Source of the DNA: DSQQ01 sp964443075
GTDB taxonomy: Bacteria; Chloroflexota; Anaerolineae; 4572-78; J111
Direction: 5' to 3'
Length of the DNA: 6,166 nt
NCBI GenBank assembly: GCA_964443075.1
Contig: CAYUCB010000429.1
Span: forward strand, 1 to 6,166
Part shown: piece after piece, positions 1 through 5,884 of the stretch
How the letters are laid out: the number at the start of each line of letters is the position of its first letter
How positions within the stretch are numbered: the stretch's first letter is position 1
Notes under the pieces: model-generated
Seen by the model: only the letters and a program-made list of their open reading frames with translations
What the model was told of the DNA's origin: nothing
Database searches by the model: none
Position numbers and translations under genes: made by a program

Positions 1-862
1 AACAAAGATTAGGCCCACAAAGGCGTACCTGGGCCACTGCATCACCTACATGGTCGTAATACTCCACGACAAATACGTGAATCCCCTCCGGTAGGTAAAA
101 TTCAAAAAATTTATTACCGGCGCACTGGTCACACCAGGAATCGTAAAGAATTTTATCATCAACCAGAACACGCATCCCATCGTCGTGGCGGAGGCCAATT
201 GTATAGTTGCCAGCCAAAAAGTACTCTGAACGCACCCAGCGAACAGAAAAGTTGTCTCGGGTAATTAACGGGGCAGGTGAGCCGGTACTCCAGTCAAAGT
301 TTATGGCCGGATCCTGCCGAACTAGATTAGGCTTGCCGGACAGAGATGGGTTAGAAAAATATTCACCTTTCCAGGCGCTAACGATGTCACCCTTTCCGCC
401 GAGTAGGAGAGACTCTAACGAGATCGAAGCCTGCCCTATATCTTCAAAGTAGGCCACTTGAATTTCATACTCACCGTCCCGGTCAACGTAAACCTCGGCT
501 CTTAAATTATTTTTGGGGCCAACAGTCCAGGCATCCAAAATTAGTCTACCATTGAACCAAACCCGGGCCCCATCATCAACATTTAGGATGAACAGATGCA
601 CCCCTTTTTCAAACGTGCGAGTGCTGGTCCAACGAGCTGAAAAATGGTCAGGGGGTACGTTTAAAGCCGGCGAGCCGAGACCCCAATCGTGACTCAGGGT
701 ATCTTCAGAAATAGCCAGGCAGGGGTAGCCAGACAGTTCGGGATTAGCGTAATATTCGGCCCGCCAAAACGGCTTTTTACCTTGAGATGGCGCGGCCTGG
801 GCGGCCAAAGGCAAAACAGATGATACCAGTAACACTAATATGATCCAAGAAGATTTTTTCAT
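1..862 (-). CDS. Secreted tandem PA14-domain protein (3' end beyond window)
   Basis: The minus-strand reading frame is open from ATG at 862 to the window edge, giving 287 residues with no stop, so the C terminus is missing. Residues 1-24 form a signal peptide: a KK start, a hydrophobic core WIILVLLVSSVLPLA, then AQAA. Two PA14-type beta-barrel repeats follow, at about 32-150 and 163-282. Each shows the usual landmarks: EYYANPELSG / EYFSNPSLSG, HDWGLGSP / FDWSTGSP, FSARW / FSVRW, DDGARVWFNG / DDGMRVLVDD, and an AYFEDIG / EYYDHVG strand near the end. PA14 domains in bacterial surface proteins commonly bind glycans or other extracellular ligands; the ligand here cannot be read. The second domain carries a C-x2-C pair (C244, C247) that may form a disulfide. 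A Shine-Dalgarno GGAGAGG (complement of 869-875) lies 6 nt before the start. The gene lies 45 bp downstream of the 908-1909 gene and is probably cotranscribed with it. Confidence 0.9.
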   Translation of the reverse strand, partial: MKKSSWIILVLLVSSVLPLAAQAAPSQGKKPFWRAEYYANPELSGYPCLAISEDTLSHDWGLGSPALNVPPDHFSARWTSTRTFEKGVHLFILNVDDGARVWFNGRLILDAWTVGPKNNLRAEVYVDRDGEYEIQVAYFEDIGQASISLESLLLGGKGDIVSAWKGEYFSNPSLSGKPNLVRQDPAINFDWSTGSPAPLITRDNFSVRWVRSEYFLAGNYTIGLRHDDGMRVLVDDKILYDSWCDQCAGNKFFEFYLPEGIHVFVVEYYDHVGDAVAQVRLCGPNLC

Positions 863-866
863 GATT

Positions 867-876
867 AACCTCTCCA
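867..876 (-). promoter_or_regulatory. Ribosome binding site of the PA14 gene
   Basis: The minus strand reads GGAGAGG at 875-869, six bases before the ATG at 862. This supports that start codon. No promoter is evident in the 45-bp gap, consistent with read-through from the upstream gene. Confidence 0.7.
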
Positions 877-907
877 TTTGGGCGGACTAAAGCAGCCAGT
901 AATATTT

Positions 908-1909
908 TCACTCAACCAGGCTATGGCGACGCATCAGGGTGGTCAACGCGCCAGTCAGCAAAATTGCCAAAAGAATCACACTTATAATCATTAAGGCATT
1001 AATTGAACTATCCTGCCCCTGCCCGGATACCGGCAATTGGGCCTGGCCTTTTTGCGGGGCCGGCTGCGCCGGTGGCGCGGCGGTTATTTCAGGCTGCTCC
1101 GGAATCAGTTCATTGGTTACAACCGGCGCTTGCTCCGAACTGTTGGCAAATAGTTGACCCGAAGCACCAGTACCCGCCTCGCTGCCCGATTGGGTGGGTT
1201 GGGTGGAGGCCGCCACAACACTGGCCTGAAAATTCTCCGGGGTCGGGCCAACCAGGCTAATTTCATCCAGGTTGTATAAGCCGCTGCCGTTGTTAAGCCA
1301 CTTCTTCCATGCCCGGATAAAGAGCGTTAGCCGGTTACCGGTGGGGGTAACGGTGGTTTCAAAGGTGTCAAACCGATACCCCTCATTGGCCGAGGCAGTG
1401 AGCGGCTGCTCATCCCAGGTTAGCTCCTGCCAATTTTTCTCTTCAACCAGTTCCCAGGCCGTATCGCCCTTATAATCAAGCCCATATTGCAGCCGGTAGC
1501 CGTAATCTGAGGCCGCTACCGCCCCTTCTTCTGACCGAATCAAACCCTTAAGGGTCAACTTGTAGGGCTGGCCGGGCACCACAGAAACAGTCTGGTAAAT
1601 TCCGGCGTAGCGATCCATTTCGGCGGCATCTTTAATGACAATCTGTTGGGCCTGCTGACCGGCCGGAACCACCGCCGGCCAAGAATCGGTGCTCCAGCCC
1701 ACCGCGGCGTTGCCATTACTAAAAGCGCCCCAACCATAACCCACCCCAAAATCTTGAAACCCTTGCTCAAAATCACCGTTGGTAATCAAGTTAAGGGAAT
1801 CGGTGGGTTGTTGGGCCAAAACCGGGGTTGATATGACCACCCAACCCAATCCAACCAGTAATAGGGCGACGAGCGCCAGTTTAACCCTACCCCAAACCCG
1901 GTTATTCAT
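908..1909 (-). CDS. Secreted jelly-roll-like surface protein with LPVSG C-terminal anchor signal
   Basis: This 333-aa protein has three visible parts. Residues 1-32 are a signal peptide (NNRVWGRVK, then a hydrophobic run ending VLA before QQ). Residues about 40-222 look like a carbohydrate-binding-module type beta sandwich: they open with LITNGDFEQGF and close with LYNLDEISLVGP, the first- and last-strand signatures typical of CBM4/9-like or related domains. Residues about 224-290 are a low-complexity stalk rich in Q, P, T, A and S. The end has LPVSG at 292-296, a hydrophobic segment at about 303-325 and a basic RRHSLVE tail, the layout of a sortase sorting signal with S in place of the T of LPXTG. 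An ordinary C-terminal membrane anchor is the alternative. There is no catalytic motif I recognise, so binding or structure is more likely than hydrolysis. It is the first gene of a probable two-gene operon with the PA14 gene. The start is supported by AGGAGGG (complement of 1914-1920), 4 nt upstream. Confidence 0.88.
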   Translation of the reverse strand: MNNRVWGRVKLALVALLLVGLGWVVISTPVLAQQPTDSLNLITNGDFEQGFQDFGVGYGWGAFSNGNAAVGWSTDSWPAVVPAGQQAQQIVIKDAAEMDRYAGIYQTVSVVPGQPYKLTLKGLIRSEEGAVAASDYGYRLQYGLDYKGDTAWELVEEKNWQELTWDEQPLTASANEGYRFDTFETTVTPTGNRLTLFIRAWKKWLNNGSGLYNLDEISLVGPTPENFQASVVAASTQPTQSGSEAGTGASGQLFANSSEQAPVVTNELIPEQPEITAAPPAQPAPQKGQAQLPVSGQGQDSSINALMIISVILLAILLTGALTTLMRRHSLVE

Positions 1910-1913
1910 AAGG

Positions 1914-1920
1914 CCCTCCT
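1914..1920 (-). promoter_or_regulatory. Ribosome binding site of the LPVSG protein gene
   Basis: The minus strand reads AGGAGGG immediately before CCTT-ATG (spacing 4-5 nt). This is a strong Shine-Dalgarno and fixes the start at 1909. Confidence 0.8.
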
Positions 1921-1930
1921 TCGTAAATAG

Positions 1931-1965
1931 TAGTCAGTAGTCAGTAGCCAGTAGCCAGTAGCCAG
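1931..1965. repeat. Heptanucleotide tandem repeat, 5 units
   Basis: Five back-to-back 7-bp units are present: TAGTCAG twice, then TAGCCAG three times. The T/C change at the fourth base divides the array into two blocks. The array begins 11 bp beyond the Shine-Dalgarno of the 908-1909 gene and would be transcribed in its 5' leader. Unit number in such arrays often varies through slippage. Confidence 0.85.
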
Positions 1966-1975
1966 AAAGATGTTT

Positions 1976-2033
1976 TCATCACCCGCACCTGCGGTGGGGC
2001 AGGTGTCGGTGGTATGCCCCAGGCTCGTGATGA
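1976..2033. repeat. Nested inverted repeat
   Basis: An outer 7-bp pair, TCATCAC (1976-1982) with GTGATGA (2027-2033), encloses a 7-bp hairpin of CACCTGC (1986-1992) and GCAGGTG (1999-2005) with a 6-base loop. The GC-rich inner stem should fold stably in RNA or single-stranded DNA. It may be a small palindromic repeat element (REP-like) or a leader structure. There is no T tract to make it a terminator for either strand. Confidence 0.6.
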
Positions 2034-2047
2034 CTCCTAAGAAAATA

Positions 2048-2118
2048 GTCCACAGATTACACAGATGGGCGCAGATAAAACAGATTAGAAATTAGAAAAT
2101 CTGTATCCATCTGTGGAC
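2048..2118. repeat. CACAGAT-type palindromic repeat element
   Basis: A perfect 10-bp inverted repeat, GTCCACAGAT (2048-2057) and ATCTGTGGAC (2109-2118), flanks a core with reiterated CAGAT words (2062-2066, 2072-2076, 2081-2085) and an AAAATCTG copy in the opposite sense near 2097-2103. Elements built of CACAGATTACACAGAT-like words recur in noncoding DNA of several bacterial phyla, to my recollection. This one looks like a single, slightly diverged copy about 71 bp long. Confidence 0.65.
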
Positions 2119-2180
2119 CCAAATAGTAGCCCGTTATCACCATCCGGCTTTTACAAGTCTAACCTAACTTTACATATTCT

Positions 2181-2209
2181 ATTTTACTTAACTTTTCATA
2201 AAGTGTCAA
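2181..2209 (-). promoter_or_regulatory. Sigma70-like promoter for the surface-protein operon
   Basis: On the minus strand TTGACA (2209-2204) is followed, after exactly 17 bases, by TAAAAT (2186-2181). The -35 is a perfect consensus match and the -10 matches at five of six positions. Transcription would begin near 2174 and give a leader of about 265 nt before the ATG at 1909, covering all three repeats described above. Confidence 0.65.
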
Positions 2210-2281
2210 TATAGCTTGTCATAATGCGAGGAATAAAATACTGCATCTTGTATGGAGTAAATCAACATGCCCTACATATAG

Positions 2282-2339
2282 TCACAAGCCTGTGATGCAC
2301 CACCACTTATGAAAAGGTGGCAGAGTGCAACCCTTGCTC
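2282..2339. other. Cluster of small stem-loops upstream of the regulator promoter
   Basis: Three short structures are visible: TCACA/TGTGA (2282-2286 with 2291-2295); TGCA plus CCACC (2296-2304) with GGTGG and TGCA (2316-2329); and GAG-GCAA/TTGC-TC (2323-2339). The second and third overlap at 2323-2329 and cannot form together. I recognise no known riboswitch consensus. They lie upstream of the likely transcription start, so they could be DNA operator elements instead of RNA. Confidence 0.3.
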
Positions 2340-2420
2340 GTCTGGAATTGATGAAGATTAAGAAAATAATCCGATAACGCAAAAATTGATCTACTGAGAC
2401 TAAACATATTTGCCTGAGTG

Positions 2421-2429
2421 TGCTATAAT
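2421..2429 (+). promoter_or_regulatory. Extended -10 promoter of the MalT-like gene
   Basis: TGCTATAAT is a perfect extended -10 (TGnTATAAT). No good -35 lies 16-18 bp upstream, as is usual for extended -10 promoters and for activator-dependent ones. Initiation would be around 2436, about 44 nt before the preferred ATG at 2480. Confidence 0.6.
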
Positions 2430-2479
2430 GGGCCAGCTATTTGCCATTTTATCATGGCCGAAACGCTTATAGCCACAGC

Positions 2480-5278
2480 ATGAAAATTATCAGCCTATTA
2501 CAGACCAAACTCAATCGCCCCCAGTTGAGTGATGACCTCATCAGGCGTCCCCGTTTATTTGAACGGTTAGAGCGGGGGTTGAACCGTAAACTCACCCTCA
2601 TCGCCGCCCCGGCCGGTTATGGCAAGAGTACCCTGGCCCACAGTTGGTTAGGGACATGTCTCCGTCCGGCGGCCTGGCTATCGCTGGATGAACAGGACAA
2701 TGATTTACACTTGTTTCTCGCTTACTTTGGGGCCGCTATCCAAACCCTGTTTCCCAACGCTTGTGCCCAAACCCTAAACCTGCTCCAGTCGCCCCAGGAA
2801 CTCCCGGCAGAGCATCTGACGACGACGCTGCTTAACGACATTGGGGCCTTGTCCGAAACCTTTATTCTGGTGCTGGATGATTATCATTTTATTCGCCAGG
2901 AGTCGATTCACCAGTTAATTGACCGGCTGGTTAACCACATGCCTGGCCCCATGCAACTGGTCCTCATCTCCCGCGAGACTCCCCCTATGCGTATTCCGCG
3001 CTTAAGAGCCAACCGAGCCATCTTGGAAATCCGCCTCCATGATCTACGCTTTTCCCCGGCAGAGAGCGGGGCCTTTTTGGAGCAGTTTCTGGGCGCGCCT
3101 CTCCCGGTGGATATGGTCGAACTGCTGACCGAGCGGACCGAAGGCTGGATTGCCTGTTTACGATTAGCCGCCCTCTCCTTGCGCCGCCAAACCGACCCCA
3201 AACGCTTTGTTGAAACCTTTCAGGGTACCAACCGGTATATCATGGACTACCTGGTGGATGAAATTATGAGTCAACAACCCCAGCCTATTCGAGATTTCCT
3301 GTTGAAGGTTTCTATCCTTAACCGCTTCTGTGGCCCCTTGTGCGACGCTGTGACCGGCAATAATGACCCCAACCGCAACGGTCAGGCTTACCTTGGATGG
3401 TTACAGGACGCCAGATTCTTGATTGTGCCCCTGGACGAGGAGAATCTCTGGTATCGCCACCATCACTTATTTCAGGATTTGCTGTACAACAAGTTACAGG
3501 CAGAAATGGACCAGCCGGAAATCGCCGCCCTGCACATCAGGGCCGCCGGCTGGCTGGCCGGCCAGGGCCTGGTTGAAGAAGCGTTGCTTCATCTGCTAGC
3601 CGCCGGCGATAGTCTGGGCGCGGCCCAGGTTGTGGAGAGCAATTGGCGTTATTTGCTGGATCGGGATGACTGGCAAAGATTGGAGCGTTGGTTGGCGCTT
3701 TTGCCTGCCGAGCTGCTCCAAAAGCGGCCGGGGTTGCTTATAGCGCGGGCTCAATTTTTGCTGTCTACCCTTAACCTGCGGCCTGTTCCAGCCCTTGTCC
3801 AGGCTGCTGAAACGCTTTTACAAGAGCCGGTGTTGTCCTTAACCCCAAACGAAACGTTATTGCTTGGCACGGATATTGATTTTCTTAAGGGGGCGCTTGA
3901 ATGTTGGAGCGGCCAGGGACAGCGCAGTTTTGACCATCTCCAACGGGCGCTAACCCGGATATCCCCGGAATATAGCCGCTGGCGGGGCCAGATTAGCCTC
4001 TATTTTTCCGTGGCAGCGCAAATGATCGGGCAACGGGAAATAGCCATCCAGACAGTTGCCAACGCAATTGAGGATGAGGCCGCGCCGGAAAGTATATTGA
4101 CGGTCAGGTTGTTGTCTGCTCAACTTCTGGTTCATCTGATTGCCGGCGAGTTACCAAAATTCATCCAGCTAACCGAATATGGCTTAAAAATATGCGAGCG
4201 ACACAATTATGTTAACCTGCTGGCCTCGGGGTACTTTCTTTTGGGGCACGGGCATTATATCCTGAATAATTTGGAAGCTGCCGTGTCTCACCTGACGCAG
4301 GCCGTGGAGCTGCGCTACAACCAGAATACCAGGGGCGCCGCAGATGCTCTGGCGGTATTAGCCTTAACCTATCAGGCTCTGCAACAACCGGCTCAAGCCA
4401 ATGAAACCATTAAGCTTTTGCTGGAGTTTGCGTTGCAGCGCCAAAACCCGGTGGTTATGGCTGTGGCTCATTCATGCCAGGCGCGGCTGGCCCTACGGCA
4501 AGGCGACCTGGAAGCCGCGACGCGATGGTTGCAAACGGCCGATATTAGCCTTGATAGTGGACTTATGCTTCACTGGCTAGAACTTCCCCGCCTGACTTAC
4601 TGCCGGGTTCTCATTGCCCAGGGTACCGCCGGCGCGCTGCAAGAAGCCATTGAAAAACTGCAAGCGCACTTGAAAACTGCCGAAGATGTCCATAATACCC
4701 GGCAGACCATTGAAATTCTCATACTACAAAGTCTGGCCTATCACGCTCAAGCACAGGCTGATGAAGCGCTGGCCGCCTTAACCCGGGCGGTAAACCTGGC
4801 CCGACCCGGTGGGTTTATCCGCAGTTTTGTTGATTACGGCCGGCCCATGGCCGGTTTGCTGCGCCAACTGGCCGACCAGGGGGTTGCGCCAGATTATATC
4901 GGCCAAATCCTGGCAGCCTTTTCTGATTTACCATTTACGATTGACGACGAAGTGCCCTCTGGGTATTTACGATTGGAAGATAAAGAAACCGTCAATCGTA
5001 CCTACCCAGAGAGTGCTTCGTCTCAAATCGTAAATCGTCAATCCAAAATCGTAAATGAAATTGAGCCTTTAACCGGCCGCGAGTTTGAAATCCTTGAGCT
5101 GTTGGCGAAGCGACTATCAAACCAGGAAATTGCCCGGTTACTACATATCTCAATTCCTACGGTCAAGAGTCACGCTACGCAAATTTACCAGAAATTGGGT
5201 GTAAAAAGCCGTTATCAGGCCGTAACCAAAGCCAGAACCCTTAATCTGTTGCCGGCTGATAACGATAAAACACCCTAA
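2480..5278 (+). CDS. MalT-family LuxR transcriptional regulator (STAND ATPase)
   Basis: This 932-aa protein is close to the length of E. coli MalT (901). It opens with the family-typical LLQTKLNRP...LIRRPRL. The NTPase module has Walker A APAGYGKST (43-51), Walker B ILVLDDYHF (129-137) and a sensor-like VLISRETPP (161-169). TEGWIACLRLAALSL (220-234) and WYRHHHLFQDLL (324-335) are also family hallmarks. Residues about 345-815 form the helical, TPR-like sensor region. The LuxR helix-turn-helix (862-924) runs from EPLTGREFEILELL through LSNQEIARLLHISIPTVKSHATQIYQKLGV. By family knowledge it oligomerises with ATP and an inducer and activates promoters; the inducer is unknown. I chose ATG 2480 because conserved sequence begins there. 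A TTG at 2441 would add 13 residues without homology-like features, only about 5 nt from the predicted transcript start. Neither start has a clear Shine-Dalgarno. The linker at about 819-860 is encoded by a palindromic repeat. Confidence 0.92.
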   Translation: MKIISLLQTKLNRPQLSDDLIRRPRLFERLERGLNRKLTLIAAPAGYGKSTLAHSWLGTCLRPAAWLSLDEQDNDLHLFLAYFGAAIQTLFPNACAQTLNLLQSPQELPAEHLTTTLLNDIGALSETFILVLDDYHFIRQESIHQLIDRLVNHMPGPMQLVLISRETPPMRIPRLRANRAILEIRLHDLRFSPAESGAFLEQFLGAPLPVDMVELLTERTEGWIACLRLAALSLRRQTDPKRFVETFQGTNRYIMDYLVDEIMSQQPQPIRDFLLKVSILNRFCGPLCDAVTGNNDPNRNGQAYLGWLQDARFLIVPLDEENLWYRHHHLFQDLLYNKLQAEMDQPEIAALHIRAAGWLAGQGLVEEALLHLLAAGDSLGAAQVVESNWRYLLDRDDWQRLERWLALLPAELLQKRPGLLIARAQFLLSTLNLRPVPALVQAAETLLQEPVLSLTPNETLLLGTDIDFLKGALECWSGQGQRSFDHLQRALTRISPEYSRWRGQISLYFSVAAQMIGQREIAIQTVANAIEDEAAPESILTVRLLSAQLLVHLIAGELPKFIQLTEYGLKICERHNYVNLLASGYFLLGHGHYILNNLEAAVSHLTQAVELRYNQNTRGAADALAVLALTYQALQQPAQANETIKLLLEFALQRQNPVVMAVAHSCQARLALRQGDLEAATRWLQTADISLDSGLMLHWLELPRLTYCRVLIAQGTAGALQEAIEKLQAHLKTAEDVHNTRQTIEILILQSLAYHAQAQADEALAALTRAVNLARPGGFIRSFVDYGRPMAGLLRQLADQGVAPDYIGQILAAFSDLPFTIDDEVPSGYLRLEDKETVNRTYPESASSQIVNRQSKIVNEIEPLTGREFEILELLAKRLSNQEIARLLHISIPTVKSHATQIYQKLGVKSRYQAVTKARTLNLLPADNDKTP
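4933..5056. repeat. Imperfect palindrome and AAATCGTAAAT repeats inside the regulator gene
   Basis: Arms 4933-4965 and 5003-5035 (33 bp each) are inverted repeats that match at 27 of 33 positions; two of the six mismatches are G-U compatible in RNA. Inside them, TACGATTG (4968-4975) pairs with CAATCGTA (4993-5000), leaving a 17-base loop, so nearly the whole 103 bp can fold back. A second direct copy of AAATCGTAAAT follows (5025-5035 and 5046-5056). The element is in frame and encodes the regulator linker (residues about 819-860), ending a few codons before the LuxR domain. It has the look of a small nonautonomous palindromic element inserted in a tolerant linker. Confidence 0.8.
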
Positions 5279-5353
5279 TCTTTTTCCCCTACCTGTCTTG
5301 GTCATTTTGAAGCGGCTGCTCTCCCCCGGCTTTGGGCAGTAACCAGCTAACCC

Positions 5354-5372
5354 CTAATTTTCTCCAAATTAG
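5354..5372. terminator. Weak candidate terminator hairpin after the regulator gene
   Basis: CTAATTT-TCTCC-AAATTAG is a perfect 7-bp stem with a 5-base loop, 76 bp after the regulator stop, and is followed by ACTTTTCC. The stem has only one GC pair and the T tract is short, so termination would be inefficient. It may be incidental. Confidence 0.25.
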
Positions 5373-5492
5373 ACTTTTCCATACCTTTGGTACGATGTGT
5401 TTACCCACCACATAGACGATAATGGTTGTATCGCCAATACCTCATTGTATACACACCCATAAAAGTTTTTCCCCAAAATCACGTAGCAGAGA

Positions 5493-5514
5493 GTAGCAGG
5501 TTGCCACATGCTAC
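5493..5514. promoter_or_regulatory. Inverted repeat, possible activator site
   Basis: GTAGCA and TGCTAC are separated by 10 bases, and the repeat ends 15 bp before the -35 of the next promoter. Its centre is near -62 of the predicted start, a common activator position. LuxR-type domains bind dyads, but I cannot link this site to the neighbouring regulator from sequence alone. Confidence 0.3.
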
Positions 5515-5529
5515 CTTACTACCTTGCCT

Positions 5530-5559
5530 CTGACACAAACGTTTCGGGAAGATTATAGT
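5530..5559 (+). promoter_or_regulatory. Sigma70-like promoter for the 89-aa protein gene
   Basis: CTGACA (5530-5535) and TATAGT (5554-5559) each match consensus at five of six positions, with 18 bp between them. The predicted start near 5566 gives a leader of about 26 nt before the ATG at 5592. Confidence 0.6.
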
Positions 5560-5591
5560 TAGAACGCCCTATCTTTAGCCACTCTACTCCT

Positions 5592-5861
5592 ATGAAAGCT
5601 TGCAATAATGAAGCCAAAAAAACATTGAACCTGGCCAGCCCGGCCAGATACCGCATTCGGATTCAAGGTCATCTGGAAAAGAGCTGGGCCAACCGCTTAG
5701 GCGGGATGACCTTTACCAATCACCTGGCTTCAGGACAGCCCGCGGTAACTATTTTAACCGGCCGGCTGATAGACCAGGCCGAATTGTTTGGTATCCTCAA
5801 TCGCTTGTATAACCTGGGCTTCCCCCTGCTATCGGTGGAGTGCCTTGAAATTGGCGAATAA
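5592..5861 (+). CDS. Small uncharacterised protein (89 aa)
   Basis: The protein is soluble, with no signal peptide, membrane segment or cysteine motif. After a charged N-terminal tail (1-17), it reads RYRIRIQGHL (a beta strand), SWANRLGGMTF, then AVTILTGRLIDQAELFGILNRLY followed by LGFPLLSVECLEI, which suggests a beta-alpha-beta arrangement. I recall many proteins of about 80-90 residues in Chloroflexota with the same landmarks (IRxQGxL, SW, GGMT, LTGxxxDQAxLxGxLxxLxxLxxPLLSV). Their function is not known to me, and I assign none. The pattern of strand, DQA helix and closing strand could be a small ligand-binding or protein-interaction fold. The start codon has no Shine-Dalgarno, but a good promoter lies 33 bp upstream. 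It stands alone between the regulator and a transporter gene, all on the same strand. Confidence 0.8.
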   Translation: MKACNNEAKKTLNLASPARYRIRIQGHLEKSWANRLGGMTFTNHLASGQPAVTILTGRLIDQAELFGILNRLYNLGFPLLSVECLEIGE

Positions 5862-5876
5862 AAACCTGTCAGGTTT
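5862..5876. repeat. AAACCTG-T-CAGGTTT palindrome
   Basis: A 15-bp near-perfect palindrome starts directly at the stop codon of the 89-aa gene. As RNA it forms a 6-bp stem with a 3-base loop, followed by ATTCTT, a poor T tract. It could act as a weak terminator, a transcript 3' end stabiliser, or be a dispersed palindrome. Confidence 0.5.
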
Positions 5877-5884
5877 ATTCTTAG

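Larger units (their letters stand above)
1910..2479. other. Divergent intergenic region with repeats and two promoters
   Basis: No credible coding frame is present in these 570 bp. The left part (1931-2118) holds a heptamer array, a nested palindrome and a CACAGAT-type palindrome, all within the presumed leader of the minus-strand operon. The middle (2150-2260) is AT-rich and contains the minus-strand promoter. The right part (2282-2339) holds small stem-loops, followed by the extended -10 promoter of the regulator gene. A LuxR-family regulator often controls divergently transcribed neighbours, so binding sites may lie here, but I cannot assign one. Confidence 0.6.
5279..5591. other. Intergenic region between regulator and small-protein gene
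   Basis: No coding frame is convincing in these 313 bp. Visible structures are an AT-rich hairpin CTAATTT/AAATTAG (5354-5372), two weak hairpins ATGTG/CACAT (5395-5413) and CGATA/TATCG (5417-5433), an 8-bp palindrome TGTATACA (5446-5453), an inverted repeat GTAGCA-N10-TGCTAC (5493-5514) and a promoter at 5530-5559. There is no classical strong terminator after the regulator stop. Confidence 0.55.

Noticed and set aside
207..452. Plus-strand frame of 81 codons.
   Set aside because: It lies opposite the two-domain PA14 gene, whose translation is clearly genuine, and has no recognisable features.
939..1475. Plus-strand open frames opposite the LPVSG protein gene.
   Set aside because: They overlap each other and the well-supported minus-strand gene, and show no domain pattern or ribosome binding site.
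1941..1979. A short minus-strand frame (ATG at 1979, reading MKTSFWLLATGY) through the heptamer array, considered as a leader peptide for the 908-1909 gene.
   Set aside because: It stops after 12 codons inside the array, has no clear Shine-Dalgarno, and does not reach or overlap the downstream start.
1931..2118. CRISPR array.
   Set aside because: The repeats are 7-bp tandem units and palindromes without regular spacers.
2908..3201. Minus-strand frame of 97 codons inside the regulator gene.
   Set aside because: It is antisense to the conserved ATPase domain and has an arginine/serine-rich composition typical of shadow frames.
4933..5056. Frameshift or assembly error in the regulator linker.
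   Set aside because: The frame stays open across the repeats and continues into an intact LuxR domain without disruption.
5279..5340. Strong intrinsic terminator directly after the regulator stop.
   Set aside because: The CTGC...GCAG pairing near 5315-5340 is interrupted and asymmetric, and no T tract follows.
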